Source of the DNA: CAYTLW01 sp964438735
GTDB taxonomy: Bacteria > Myxococcota_A > UBA9042
Direction of reading: 5' to 3'
Length of the DNA stretch: 57,738 nt
Assembly (NCBI GenBank): GCA_964438735.1
Contig: CAYTLW010000039.1
Coordinates: forward strand, 1-57,738
Shown in pieces: positions 1 to 8,853 of this stretch (positions within the stretch are counted from its first letter, which is position 1; each line of letters opens with the position of its first letter). The translations under genes were made by a program, and so were the position numbers. The notes beneath the pieces were generated by a model. The model saw only the letters and a program-made list of their open reading frames with translations, was not told where the DNA came from and ran no database searches.

Positions 1-51
1 GCCGCCCCCGCGGCGCGGGCGACTGCGTGCCCGCGACGGCGCCGATCCTTG

Positions 52-771
52 CTACCTGAAGTCGACCTCGATGCGGCGCTCCCTCCGACCCTCCAGTCGT
101 ACGTCCACATGGACTCGAACCCGATCGCTTTCAGGTCGATCCGCCATGGCTTTGAGGGCGTCCCTGGTATCCCGAGAGATGTCCCAGAGGCGCTCCCAAT
201 GCCGTTCCTCCACGTCTGAGAAGGCCACGTCCAACATCCGCTCGGCGGCGGCGTTCAAGAAGGTGATGTTGCCGAATTCGTCGGTCAGCGCAGCGCCCTG
301 TCCCAGCTTCTGCAGCACGGATAGCAGGTCGTCGCGACTGCGCGACAGCGCCTCCTGGCTCTCCACCAGGTCGCGGCGCGCCTGTTCGTGGCGCATGGCG
401 CCGATGATCGCCCTGCGCAGGGACTCCGGGTTGAGCTCGGACTTCTCCAGGTAGTCGGTGGCGCCGGCCTTCATGGCCTCGACTGCGATGGTTGTGTCGC
501 CACTGCCGGTCAGAAAGACCACAGGCTGCTCATTGCCCCCTTCACGGATGGCTTTGAGCACATCCAATCCCGTGACCCCATCGCCGAGTTGATAGTCCAG
601 CAGGACAAGATCGGGGCTCGCCTCTTCGATCGTCGCCAGCCCCTTGTCAGCGGTCTCGCGGTAGGTCAGCGAGACCGCCGGGGTCGCCACGTGCTCGGCG
701 CACAGACGCAATACAGCAGCGAAGTCGGGGTCGTCGTCGATGGCGACGATGCGGACGTCTTGCGGGTTCAT
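52..771 (-). CDS. Response regulator receiver domain with C-terminal PAS domain
   Basis: 239-residue signalling protein. Residues 1-125 are a CheY-like receiver: acidic cluster DDD at 12-14, phosphoacceptor Asp59 in LVLLDYQL, the conserved Thr in VVFLTGSGD and the Lys in DYLEKSEL. A short helical linker leads to a PAS-type sensor module (roughly 145-200, with ALTDEFGNITFLNAAAERML). No DNA-binding, kinase or GGDEF output domain follows, so it probably acts through protein contacts or as an accessory module of a phosphorelay. I chose the ATG at 771 because GGAG lies 7 nt upstream; the reading frame stays open to a TTG at 876, but that would add a tail before the receiver fold. It is transcribed divergently from the OmpA gene. 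No cognate kinase is in the window. Confidence 0.85.
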   Translation of the reverse strand: MNPQDVRIVAIDDDPDFAAVLRLCAEHVATPAVSLTYRETADKGLATIEEASPDLVLLDYQLGDGVTGLDVLKAIREGGNEQPVVFLTGSGDTTIAVEAMKAGATDYLEKSELNPESLRRAIIGAMRHEQARRDLVESQEALSRSRDDLLSVLQKLGQGAALTDEFGNITFLNAAAERMLDVAFSDVEERHWERLWDISRDTRDALKAMADRPESDRVRVHVDVRLEGRRERRIEVDFR

Positions 772-952
772 GGGTCGCTCCGTCGGGACCGAGAGGTCGC
801 TGCTGGGCGGCGGCACCCTCCCGAGGTTGTCCCACGATCTGTCTCGCTGTGTCTCATGAAGCGCCCACTGAGACAAGAAGGGTGCCCGAACACGGCCAGT
901 CGACTATCAAAAAAGCGTCATGTCACCAGACGGTTGTGCTCGGTGCCACCCG

Positions 953-969
953 TTGGCACGGGGCGTGCG
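953..969 (+). promoter_or_regulatory. Sigma-54 (RpoN)-type promoter upstream of OmpA/TSP3 gene
   Basis: The sequence TTGGCACGGGGCGTGCG matches the -24/-12 consensus TTGGCACG-N4-TTGC: GG at 955-956 and GC at 967-968 are separated by exactly 10 nt. It lies about 80 nt upstream of the OmpA start at 1049, leaving a leader of roughly 70 nt. Only the T of TTGC is changed (G). Such promoters need an AAA+ enhancer-binding protein; none is encoded in this window. Confidence 0.55.
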
Positions 970-1048
970 TTCAAGGAGAGGGAGGCCGGCGCAAACACCC
1001 GGTCCGCACCGCAGGGAGCGGTGTTCCAGCTACGAAAGAGGAGATATC

Positions 1049-2506
1049 ATGCGGAACCACACACCCATCAAGCGGAGCATCGTGCTCACCCTGGCGATCC
1101 TGTTGGTCGCTTCCCTGTTTGCCGCCCACGCCAGCGCCGCCGACGATCGCGCAGGTACCGGCGAGCTCGGCCTCTTCACCGGCGGCAAGGTATTCGGTTC
1201 CGACCTGGAGCTGGGCAACTCGGTCGACGCGGCGCACGTGCCCGGCAACTCGCTGCTGCTGGGCTTCCGCGGCGGCTACAACCTGACCGAGCGCCTGGGC
1301 CTCGAAGGCGAAATGAAGTACGCGCCGTCGAAGTTCGAGAGCACCGGCAACGACGCCGGCGTGCTCGGCTGGCGGGTCAACGGCCTCTTCCACCTCATGA
1401 AGGGTGACTTCCGCCCCTTCGCGTTGCTGGGCTACGGCGGCGAGACCCTGGTCGATGAGCAGCCCGGCGTGCAGGCCGACACCGACGGCGCAGCCCACAT
1501 GGGCCTGGGCGCCAAGTACGACATCACCGAGCGCATCGGCCTGCGTGGTGACGTGCGTTACCTCAACACCGCCGGCACCCGCGACCTGACCGAGAACGTC
1601 TGGGAGTTCCACGTCGGCGCCGGCGTCGGCCTGGGCGGTGACAACGACCCGGACGGTGACGGCATCAAGGGCGTGCACGACCGCTGCCCCAACCGCGCCG
1701 AGGACAAGGATGGCTTCCTGGACGCCGACGGCTGCCCCGATGAGGACAACGACAACGACGGCATTCCGGACGACGTCGACCAGTGCCGCAACAAGCCCGA
1801 GACCAAGAACGGCGTCATGGACGACGACGGCTGCCCCCCCGCCGCCGCCGATTCCGATGGCGTGGACGACTCCCGCGACAAGTGCCCCAACGTCGCCGAG
1901 GACAAGGACGGCTTCCAGGACGAGGACGGCTGCCCCGACAAGGACAACGACGGCGACAAGATCTCCGACAGCGCCGACAAGTGCCCCAACAAGGCCGAGG
2001 ACATGGACGGCTGGATGGACACGGACGGCTGCCCCGAGAAGGACGCCGACGCGGACCTGGATGGTGTCGCCGACAGCGCCGACAAGTGCCCCAACAAGGC
2101 CGAGACCAAGAATGGCTACAAGGACGCTGACGGCTGCCCCGACAAGATCCCCAGCAAGATCACCAGGACCTTCAAGGGCGCCCTGCGCGGCATCCAGTTC
2201 GAGAACAACAGCGCCAACATCAAGTCGAAGTCCTACAAGACCCTCGACAAGGCCGTGGCGGTGCTCAAGGAGTTCTCGTCGGTCAAGGTGCTCGTCGCCG
2301 GCCACACCGACAACCGCGGCGCTCGTGACTACAACGTCGAGCTCTCGCGCAGTCGCGCCGAGTCGGTCAAGCAGTACCTGGTCGAGCAGGGTATCGACGG
2401 CTCCCGACTGGAGATCGCAGGGCACGGTCCCGACCAGCCGATCGCCAACAATCGTTCCTCCTCCGGCCGGGCCAAGAACCGCCGCATCGAGTTCAAGCTG
2501 CAGTAG
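1049..2506 (+). CDS. OmpA-family outer membrane protein with thrombospondin type 3 repeats
   Basis: 485-residue outer membrane protein. The signal peptide ends near HASA (about residue 28). It is followed by an OmpA-like 8-stranded beta-barrel (about 30-195) with alternating Gly/aromatic strands. A run of about five thrombospondin type 3 Ca-binding repeats follows (about 197-367; DxDxDG and DKCPN units). The C-terminal OmpA/MotB peptidoglycan-binding domain (about 375-485) carries FENNSANIK, GHTDNRGARDYN, LSRSRAESV and NRRIEF, including the Asp and Arg used to bind diaminopimelate. The start is the ATG after AAAGAGGAG (1035-1043), 5 nt away. It likely tethers the outer membrane to the wall, with a Ca-stiffened linker. 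The upstream sigma-54-type site suggests regulated expression. Confidence 0.93.
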   Translation: MRNHTPIKRSIVLTLAILLVASLFAAHASAADDRAGTGELGLFTGGKVFGSDLELGNSVDAAHVPGNSLLLGFRGGYNLTERLGLEGEMKYAPSKFESTGNDAGVLGWRVNGLFHLMKGDFRPFALLGYGGETLVDEQPGVQADTDGAAHMGLGAKYDITERIGLRGDVRYLNTAGTRDLTENVWEFHVGAGVGLGGDNDPDGDGIKGVHDRCPNRAEDKDGFLDADGCPDEDNDNDGIPDDVDQCRNKPETKNGVMDDDGCPPAAADSDGVDDSRDKCPNVAEDKDGFQDEDGCPDKDNDGDKISDSADKCPNKAEDMDGWMDTDGCPEKDADADLDGVADSADKCPNKAETKNGYKDADGCPDKIPSKITRTFKGALRGIQFENNSANIKSKSYKTLDKAVAVLKEFSSVKVLVAGHTDNRGARDYNVELSRSRAESVKQYLVEQGIDGSRLEIAGHGPDQPIANNRSSSGRAKNRRIEFKLQ

Positions 2507-2534
2507 CAGCGGACAACCCCCCGCATGACCGTGG

Positions 2535-2568
2535 CCCCGGTCCGGACGCAAGGTGCGCCGGGCCGGGG
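2535..2568 (+). terminator. Possible hairpin terminator after the OmpA gene
   Basis: Inverted repeat CCCCGGTCCGG (2535-2545) / CCGGGCCGGGG (2558-2568), 11 bp with one G-T wobble and a 12-nt loop, 28 nt after the OmpA stop. Only two T follow, so it is not a textbook intrinsic terminator. It may terminate inefficiently or act as an mRNA 3' stabiliser. Confidence 0.35.
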
Positions 2569-2696
2569 TTGCGGCCGTCTGGGGGCTACGAAACTTGTGC
2601 TTGCGAACCACGCCCTTGCAGACCGGACGTTGACGATGGACATCCTGTACGCCAGCTTGAACGAGCTAGTGGGAGCCCGCCCCGCCGGAGCCACAG

Positions 2697-3629
2697 TTGT
2701 ACCTCGTCTCGCGCAGACCCCCTCTTTGCCTGCCCGCGCTGCTGTGCGTCGCCATGCTGCCGGCGGGACCAGCGCTCAGCGCCAGGGCTCCGGCCGACGC
2801 CGCCCCACCGCCACGTCTGGCCCTGGTCGACGCCGGCGCAGCGCCACACAACAAGCTGCGGATCACGACTGGCAAACCTGTCGAAGGACTGTGGGAAGCC
2901 ACCGTGGTGACCCGCGCTCGGCGCAGCGACAAGCGCGGCAAGCCGGTTGTCCAGCAGCTGCCGCAGATGACCGCCATGGGCCGCATCTCGGCCCGCCAGC
3001 CGCAACCGGGCGGTCCCATCGAGGTCAAGGCCTCGGTCCAGGATGTATGGCTCGACCGTGCTCAGGCGAAGGGTCCCTTGGCCGACGGCCTGGCTGCACG
3101 TTCAGCGGCGTTGGCCGGCAAGCGCATCGACAGCATACAATCCCCCTTGGGCGAGACCTTGCGGACGCGAATCCACGGCTCGGCCACCGACCTGGACAAC
3201 GACCTGCTGGCCCGGGTCTTGAGCAACCGGCACGACTTCCGGGTGATGCTGCCCATGGCCGCGATCGGCGTCGGCGCCCGTTGGGAGCTGGAAGAGGTCC
3301 GCCTGCGCGACGGCATTCGCTACCGGGTGCGGACGCGCTATCAACTGGACGCGCTCGACGGTCGGCGGGCCACATTGTCGGTCAAGATCCTGCAATCCGC
3401 CGGCGAGCAGCCCCTGCGTGGCCGCACCCTGCCTCCTGGAGCGAGCGCTCATCTGCGTTCGGCTTCGGGCCAGGGCCAGGGCGTTGTGCTGATCCACCTG
3501 GATCATCCCGTGCCCGAGCGCATCAGCGGCACCATGCAACAGCGCATGCAGGTAGATATCAGGCACGGGGACAAGGTCGACACCTCGACCTGGCAGCAGT
3601 CCGTGAAGTTGCAATTCGCGCGACCCTGA
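2697..3629 (+). CDS. Secreted protein of unknown function
   Basis: 310 residues. The N-terminus (MYLVSRRPPLCLPALLCVAML, cleavage probably near ALSA at 28) is a signal peptide; the rest has no membrane span. The mature part is predicted to be mostly beta, with alternating hydrophobic strands (for example YRVRTRYQLDALDGRRATLSV). That layout recalls DUF6263-like periplasmic proteins, but I cannot confirm the family. I use a TTG start because GGAG lies 8 nt upstream and the full signal peptide needs it; an ATG at 2754 would cut the signal in half. It lies between the OmpA gene and the M48 peptidase on the same strand, so a cell-envelope role is likely. Confidence 0.7.
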   Translation: MYLVSRRPPLCLPALLCVAMLPAGPALSARAPADAAPPPRLALVDAGAAPHNKLRITTGKPVEGLWEATVVTRARRSDKRGKPVVQQLPQMTAMGRISARQPQPGGPIEVKASVQDVWLDRAQAKGPLADGLAARSAALAGKRIDSIQSPLGETLRTRIHGSATDLDNDLLARVLSNRHDFRVMLPMAAIGVGARWELEEVRLRDGIRYRVRTRYQLDALDGRRATLSVKILQSAGEQPLRGRTLPPGASAHLRSASGQGQGVVLIHLDHPVPERISGTMQQRMQVDIRHGDKVDTSTWQQSVKLQFARP

Positions 3630-3759
3630 AGGCTCGTCCCCGTGAGCGCCCCCATTCCCATTCACCGGCAGCCTTCCTGGTCTGCCTCGTTTACTTTCCA
3701 ACCGGGGCAACCTGCGCCATCTTTCTGGCGGCTGTTGCAGCCGTTTCGAGGAGGCATCG

Positions 3760-4584
3760 ATGAAGCCCCGACATCCCCTGTCCAACCCCATACTCCTGCT
3801 CCTGATCGCCGCGACATTGAGCGCTTGCGTCCACAACCCTGCGACGGGTCGTCGTTCGGTCATCCTGGTCCCCGTTGGCCAGGAGATGCAGCTCGGTGAC
3901 AAGGCGTTCAAGGAGATCCTGGCCAAGGAGAAGATCTGCACGGACGCCACGTCCGCGGGCATCGTCTCGACCATCGGTAAGCGGGTCGCAGCCGTGTCGC
4001 CGAAGCCGGGTTGGAAGTGGGACTTCCGCCTGTTCAATGCGCCCAAGACGGCCAACGCGTTCGCCTTGCCCGGCGGCAAGGTGGGCGTCTACTCCGGCCT
4101 CTTTGTGCCCGCCGCTACCGAGGCCGGGCTCGCCGCGGTGATGGGCCATGAAGTCGCTCACGCCATCGCCCGACACGGTGCCGAGCGCATCACCCAGTCG
4201 ATGCTCATCGACCTCGGTATGCAGGCGGCGCAGATCTCCATGGAGGATTCCGGCCAGAAGAAGACGGTCATGGGCGCCCTCGGCGTCGGCGCGCAGGTGG
4301 GCCTGATGTTGCCCTTCAGCCGCTCCATGGAGAGCGAGGCCGACAAGATGGGCATCATGTATATGGCCAAGGCGGGCTACGATCCGCGCGAGGCCATCGC
4401 CTTCTGGCAGCGCTTTGGCAAGGGCGGCGGTGGCGCTCCGCCGGAGTTCCTGTCGACCCACCCTGCCAACGAGACCCGGGTAGCCGGCCTCAAGGCTGCG
4501 CTGCCCCAGGCCATGAAGGCCTATGAGGCCAGCAAGAAGACCGGCGTGGGCGCCAAGCTGATTCCCCCCTCCTGCGGCAGGTAG
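3760..4584 (+). CDS. M48-family zinc metallopeptidase lipoprotein
   Basis: 274 residues. The lipoprotein signal peptide has its lipobox at LSAC, Cys23. The M48 catalytic motif HEVAH is at residues 130-134 and the third zinc ligand is Glu191 in ESEAD, the classic HExxH...ExxxD arrangement. There are no extra membrane spans and no TPR region. It therefore resembles the short periplasmic lipoprotein type (E. coli YcaL/LoiP-like) rather than HtpX or full-length BepA. The expected role is quality control of outer membrane or periplasmic proteins. AGGAGG precedes the ATG by about 7 nt. The next gene (SGNH hydrolase) begins 11 nt downstream, so the two are probably co-transcribed. Confidence 0.9.
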   Translation: MKPRHPLSNPILLLLIAATLSACVHNPATGRRSVILVPVGQEMQLGDKAFKEILAKEKICTDATSAGIVSTIGKRVAAVSPKPGWKWDFRLFNAPKTANAFALPGGKVGVYSGLFVPAATEAGLAAVMGHEVAHAIARHGAERITQSMLIDLGMQAAQISMEDSGQKKTVMGALGVGAQVGLMLPFSRSMESEADKMGIMYMAKAGYDPREAIAFWQRFGKGGGGAPPEFLSTHPANETRVAGLKAALPQAMKAYEASKKTGVGAKLIPPSCGR

Positions 4585-4595
4585 CTCTTCCGATC

Positions 4596-5785
4596 GTGCG
4601 CATTCAACGCCCGGCCAGGCTGTGTACCAGACCCGCGCCGGGCATCGTGAGCCTTGTGGCGCTCCTGCTGACCCTGGCCCTGGCGATTCCGGCCGCCGAC
4701 GCCGCCCGCAAGAAACGACGCAAACGGCGCAGACCGCGGCCTCCGGGCAACGCCCTGGTGCTCGGCTCGTCGTCCATGAATGGCGCTTTCGGCAGCGAGA
4801 TCGTGCTCGGCCTCAAGCGCCTGGGCTACAAGGTCCACAAACGAGGCCAGTCTTCGACCGGGTTGGCCCGGCCGGACTACTTCGACTGGCTTGCCGAGAT
4901 CAAGAAGCTGCCCATCGACAGGAAGACCGCAGGCGCGGTCATCTACCTGGGCACCAACGACGCCCAGGCCATCCATCTGCGGCCGGCTGAACGCAAGCGG
5001 CTCAAGATCAAAGGGCGCTGGTTGCGCTGGAAGGACCGTCGATGGGTCCGGGTCTACGCCAAACGGGTCTCCGCCTTCGCCCGAGCGCTCTGCAAGCTCG
5101 GCGTACACCGGGTGGCCATCATCTCGCCGGTCAACGTGGTCAAACAGGCGCTGCGCAAGCGGTTGCGACAGGTGCGTACGGGTCTGGCCCGCGGCGCTCG
5201 GCCGGTTCGCTGCGCGCGCGCCTTCTCAGGGCGGGGCGATCTGCGGCGTATCCTGCGCGAGACCCGACGTCGCCAGGCCGCCAAGAGGGCCAAGGCCCGC
5301 AAGCGGCGGACCAAGCGCAGCAAGCGGCGAAAACCACCGCCGAAATACCTGCGTCAGCCGGACGGAACACACCTGACCCGCCACGGCGCCCGCACCGCCT
5401 GGAAGCGGGTCGAGCGCTCGGTGCATCGGTGGTTCAAGCGCGGGCCGGTGCCCAAACGTGTGCGCAAGCAACGCCACAAGAAGTCGGTCAAGCGACGCCA
5501 CAAGAAGTCGGTCAAACGACGCCACAAGAAGTCGGTCAAGCGACGCCACAAGAAGACGGTCAAGCGANNNNNNNNNNNNNNNNNNNNNNNNNNNNNNNNN
5601 NNNNNNNNNNNNNNNNNNNNNNNNNNNNNNNNNNNNNNNNNNNNNNNNNNNNNNNNNNNNNNNNNNNCAAACGACGCCACAAGAAGTCGGTCAAGCGACG
5701 CCACAAGAAGACGGTCAAGCGAGCGCGCAAGAAGACGAAGAAGCGGCCTCGTCGGCCGGCGAAGAAGGCGTCAAGGCGTCGCTGA
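4596..5785 (+). CDS. SGNH/GDSL-type hydrolase with Lys/Arg-rich repeat tail (interrupted by assembly gap)
   Basis: GTG start 11 nt after the M48 gene. A signal peptide (cleavage near AADA, residue 36) is followed by a basic patch. The hydrolase domain has block I VLGSSSMNG (Ser 58-60 region in place of GDS), block III VIYLGTND and C-terminal block V PDGTHLTRHGA with the Asp/His pair, as in SGNH esterases or acyltransferases acting on cell-wall glycans or lipids (DUF459-like). From about residue 285 the protein is a tandem RHKKSVKR repeat that runs into 100 N. After the gap the same repeat resumes and ends KKASRRR at 5785. The frame appears shifted only because the gap length is arbitrary, so the true protein length is unknown. 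The 3' end overlaps the convergent esterase gene by 15 bp. Confidence 0.75.
5472..5722 (+). repeat. 24-bp coding tandem repeat (RHKKSVKR units)
   Basis: Near-identical 24-bp units begin at 5472, 5496, 5520 and 5544, then resume at 5675 and 5699 after the gap. The last unit on each side codes KKTVKR instead of KKSVKR. The identical flanks show that the gap is an unresolved, probably longer, repeat array. Confidence 0.95.
5568..5667. other. Assembly gap (100 N)
   Basis: Exactly 100 undetermined bases, the conventional placeholder for a gap of unknown size, inside the tandem repeat of the SGNH hydrolase gene. Confidence 1.
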
Positions 5786-6709
5786 GCGAACTTTCCAGAA
5801 TCGACCCAGGTGCTTGATCCACCAGGGGTGGGCCCGCTCCCAGGTGCTCGCCCAGCCGTGCCGTCCGCCCGCCACCTCCTGGCTGCGGACCGACAGCTTG
5901 CGCACGCGCATCGCCTTGGCCAGTCGGATGCTGCCCTCTCGGAATTTGTTGGCTTCGCGGCTGCCATGACTGAGCAGGAAGACCTGCCCCTTGTTGCCAT
6001 GGCCCGACTTGACGAGCTGATGGGGGTTGACGCGCGCGAGGGCGGACGCTGCTGGCGGGTCACCCAGAACCTGACGATAGACCTGCCGTATGGGGCCGTC
6101 GCGCACCGCGATCTCCAGGTCCGTGGCGCTCAATCCAGCGACAAAGCCAAATCGATCGGCGTGCTGCAAACCCAGTGAGACAGCGCCGAAACCGCCCATG
6201 GAGATGCCCACGATGGCCGTTTGTTTCGGACCACGTGCCCGCTTGTACCGCTTGCCGGCGTCCTTCAGTACGCGCAGGACCAGGGCGCCATAGGGATGTT
6301 TGCCATCAGGCCAGTCGGCCCAATAGCCATCGCCACCCGCCGGGATGAGCACCAGACAGGGCGGCAGCGTTCCCTTGTTGCGCGCCCGATCCATGCGTTC
6401 GACGATGCGTCCCAGTTCGAGCCAGCTGATGGGGTCGCCGCCGAGGCCATGCAACAACACCACCGTGGGCAGCGGCTTGCGCGGTTTCGCCTTGTGGGCC
6501 ACTGCGCGCAGCGCGACATAACGAATCGGCTCGGCAAAGGGCTTCATCTTGAACGAATGCAGGGCCAGCCGTGGTTCCTTCACGGCCGCCACCGCTTGTG
6601 TCCATGGCGTCTTGTCCGCGGCGCCCGCAGCCTGCGCAACCCCGCTCATGCCTGCCAGCGTGCCGACGAGCGCGACCCCGAGCCGCCAGGAGTGGGCAGG
6701 TTTCGTCAC
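5771..6709 (-). CDS. Secreted alpha/beta-hydrolase, esterase D/feruloyl esterase-like
   Basis: 312 residues with a signal peptide (cleavage near AQAAGA). It has the alpha/beta-hydrolase features of the putative esterase family (PF00756): oxyanion-type LLHGLGGD after strand 3, nucleophile elbow GISMGG (Ser), an Asp-containing region and the terminal catalytic His in GGRHGW. Substrate unknown; family members cleave acyl or aryl esters. The GTG start at 6709 overlaps the stop of the PilZ gene (GTGA), so translation is coupled to it. The stop lies 15 bp inside the convergent SGNH gene. Confidence 0.85.
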   Translation of the reverse strand: MTKPAHSWRLGVALVGTLAGMSGVAQAAGAADKTPWTQAVAAVKEPRLALHSFKMKPFAEPIRYVALRAVAHKAKPRKPLPTVVLLHGLGGDPISWLELGRIVERMDRARNKGTLPPCLVLIPAGGDGYWADWPDGKHPYGALVLRVLKDAGKRYKRARGPKQTAIVGISMGGFGAVSLGLQHADRFGFVAGLSATDLEIAVRDGPIRQVYRQVLGDPPAASALARVNPHQLVKSGHGNKGQVFLLSHGSREANKFREGSIRLAKAMRVRKLSVRSQEVAGGRHGWASTWERAHPWWIKHLGRFWKVRSATP

Positions 6710-8832
6710 GCCGGCGGCGCCTCAAAGGAGCGGATGAGTTTGCGCAGGGCTTGCATCTGCTTGGGCGAGTTGCTGCCGGCCAGGCGCATGTCGAAGGCGA
6801 TGTTGGCCTCCTCGTCGTCCGGCTCACGGATGCGGGTGACCTCGCAGTCGAGCTGGATCTTCGACTTGCCGCCCGCCGGGTCGGGGATGGTCACCGCGAG
6901 GCGTTCGTAGAGACCCGGCTGGTGATCGCTGGCGATGCGCAGGCGGCTCTCCGCGAGTCGCAGCAGCTGGCCCTGCCGCTTGGCCCGACCGCTGCCGAAG
7001 ACGACCGGCAGATCGCAGCGGATCGCCATGTCGACGCCGAAGACGTTCTGGACCTTGACCAGGGCGTCGGAGGGATGCCGCCGGTGCAGAGAGCCGATCT
7101 GCTCTTCCTGTTTCGGCTCGGCGGGCTCTTCGGCGCGTCGTCCCAGGCTCTTGGGTCGGGCGAGGCTGTCCGTCGTCACGGCCGCGCGGGCGCCCGACGC
7201 GGCGCGCTTTCGCTTGCCCGACTTCTTGACCTTGTCCGGGCGCTTTGGCGTCACGGGGGCCGGCGCGATGTTCGGCGCCTGGTTGTCGTGGCCGAGCTTC
7301 ACCGGGTCAGCAAATGGCACCCCATGAGGCACCGTGTTGACGATGATGGGTTCGTCATCGTCGTGGTATTCGCTATCCGAAAAGGCCCGCTCGAGCGCGA
7401 TGGCGTCGTCGATCTTGGCGATCAACTCCTCGCTGACGTGCTGGCGCATGTCCTCGGTCGGATCATCGTCCAGGTCGCCATCGTCGTCGGGTCCTTCCTC
7501 GGCGCCATAACCGATGGTCGACTTGATGGACTCGACCGTGTCGTGGCCGTCCGACACCGCTTGCATCAGCCGCGTCGGTTCCACCTCGTCGATCACCACG
7601 CCGCCGCCGACCTCGTTTTGCGGCGGGTCCACATCCTTGGGTGGGTCCAGGCTCATCTCTGGGAAGTCGTCGCCGAAGTCGGCGCCAAAGCTGTCGTCCA
7701 GCTGCAGCGAGTCGACACCTGGCGGGCCAGCAACATCGCCTGGCTGCAGGTCGTCGATGCCGGGCTGGAGGTCTTCGTTGCCTGCTTGAAACGCGTCATC
7801 GCCCAACTGCAGGTCGCCGAAATCCATGGGATCCGCCGCCGGCAGGTCCGGAATGTCGACGGACTCTGGCGTCGCCTCCAGCGATTGCAGCGCCGACTCG
7901 GCGGTGTCTTGCGCGCCGGCAGTCGGTGCCCCGGGAATCCGCGGTTGGTCGACCGCTTCGAGCGCTTCCCGCAGGGCCTGGTCGAGCTCGTTGGTCACCG
8001 CCATCGAGGCGCTCTCGGCCACCACGGGTGGTCCAGCGTCCGGATTCGTCCGAATGTTCGGGCCGTCGAATCCAAGGTCCGGTCCCAGGCCGGTGGTGGC
8101 GTTGACAAAAGCGTCGGCGAGTACATCGAAGTCCGGGTGCGTGTCGCCGGGATCGTCGCCGAATCCGTGGTCTCCGCTGCCGGAAACGCCCGCCATGGCC
8201 ATGCGGATGGCGGGGCTGCTGCGCGGCGGGCCGGTCACCGTCGGAGTCGACGAGGCGTAGGGTGCAGGGTCCATGTTCGCCAACTCTGCGGCGATGGCGT
8301 AGCTGGGATCTTCGCGTTGGACTGGACCCGACGGCGGCACCACGGTGGGCTTCATCTGCCGCTGAGGCGAGGTCTGGCGCATGCCCGAGATGGTCGCTCG
8401 GCGCTGCCTCTCCCGCTTCTTGTCGGTACGAATCGACTGGCTGATCTCCGGCAGGTGGTAGACGAAGCGCTTGCGATTTGGATTGTCGCGGTTGCGGCCG
8501 ATGTGTACGGAGCCGCCGCGCAGGATGCCGTATTCCTCGATGAAATCGCGCAGGCGGCTGGCCGATCGCGTCGTGCCGACGCGCATCAACTCCACCTCTG
8601 CCTGCTGTTCGCCCCAGGCCGTCTCGGCGACGCTGCGGCAGCGCCCGTCGATGGTCACGGTCTCTTCGGGCAACTCGCCCTCGACCACGATGTGGATAGA
8701 GTCGTCTTTGCCGGGTGTTCTCAGCGCGGTGAGGATCGCCGTCCGGCCGCCCAGCTCGATCAACGTGCCGATGGTGCGGGCGCCCTGCCATTCGAGGGTG
8801 ACCGTGGTGTCGATGGAGTCGAGGACGCTCAC
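6706..8832 (-). CDS. Large protein with two PilZ-like domains and acidic linker
   Basis: 708 residues, cytoplasmic (no signal peptide). The N-terminal ~110 residues have a PilZ/YcgR-like beta-barrel character (MSVLDSIDTTVTLEW...). The C-terminal ~110 residues form a clearer PilZ-type domain (IRCDLPVVF to RLAGSN). The middle ~450 residues are acidic, Pro/Gly-rich and low in complexity, with degenerate D-L-Q-P-G repeats around nt 7680-7810, and are probably disordered. PilZ domains often bind c-di-GMP, but the canonical RxxxR and DxSxxG motifs are not obvious here, so binding is uncertain. GTG start, 21 nt after the Cys-rich lipoprotein gene; overlaps the downstream esterase by 4 bp. Confidence 0.65.
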   Translation of the reverse strand: MSVLDSIDTTVTLEWQGARTIGTLIELGGRTAILTALRTPGKDDSIHIVVEGELPEETVTIDGRCRSVAETAWGEQQAEVELMRVGTTRSASRLRDFIEEYGILRGGSVHIGRNRDNPNRKRFVYHLPEISQSIRTDKKRERQRRATISGMRQTSPQRQMKPTVVPPSGPVQREDPSYAIAAELANMDPAPYASSTPTVTGPPRSSPAIRMAMAGVSGSGDHGFGDDPGDTHPDFDVLADAFVNATTGLGPDLGFDGPNIRTNPDAGPPVVAESASMAVTNELDQALREALEAVDQPRIPGAPTAGAQDTAESALQSLEATPESVDIPDLPAADPMDFGDLQLGDDAFQAGNEDLQPGIDDLQPGDVAGPPGVDSLQLDDSFGADFGDDFPEMSLDPPKDVDPPQNEVGGGVVIDEVEPTRLMQAVSDGHDTVESIKSTIGYGAEEGPDDDGDLDDDPTEDMRQHVSEELIAKIDDAIALERAFSDSEYHDDDEPIIVNTVPHGVPFADPVKLGHDNQAPNIAPAPVTPKRPDKVKKSGKRKRAASGARAAVTTDSLARPKSLGRRAEEPAEPKQEEQIGSLHRRHPSDALVKVQNVFGVDMAIRCDLPVVFGSGRAKRQGQLLRLAESRLRIASDHQPGLYERLAVTIPDPAGGKSKIQLDCEVTRIREPDDEEANIAFDMRLAGSNSPKQMQALRKLIRSFEAPPA

Positions 8833-8853
8833 AGACGCTCCGGGCTCTTCGGC

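Noticed and set aside
971..2611. Minus-strand frame of 546 codons across the OmpA gene
   Set aside because: Antisense to the well-supported OmpA/TSP3 gene; Val/Gly-rich low-complexity translation caused by the repeats.
5472..5722. CRISPR-like array
   Set aside because: The repeats are directly adjacent, in frame and coding, with no spacers between them.
5568..5785. Frameshift in the SGNH hydrolase gene
   Set aside because: The change of frame occurs across a 100-N gap of unknown true length, so no frameshift can be inferred.
6706..8832. c-di-GMP receptor assignment for the PilZ-like protein
   Set aside because: The RxxxR and DxSxxG ligand motifs are not visible, so only the fold-level similarity is reported.
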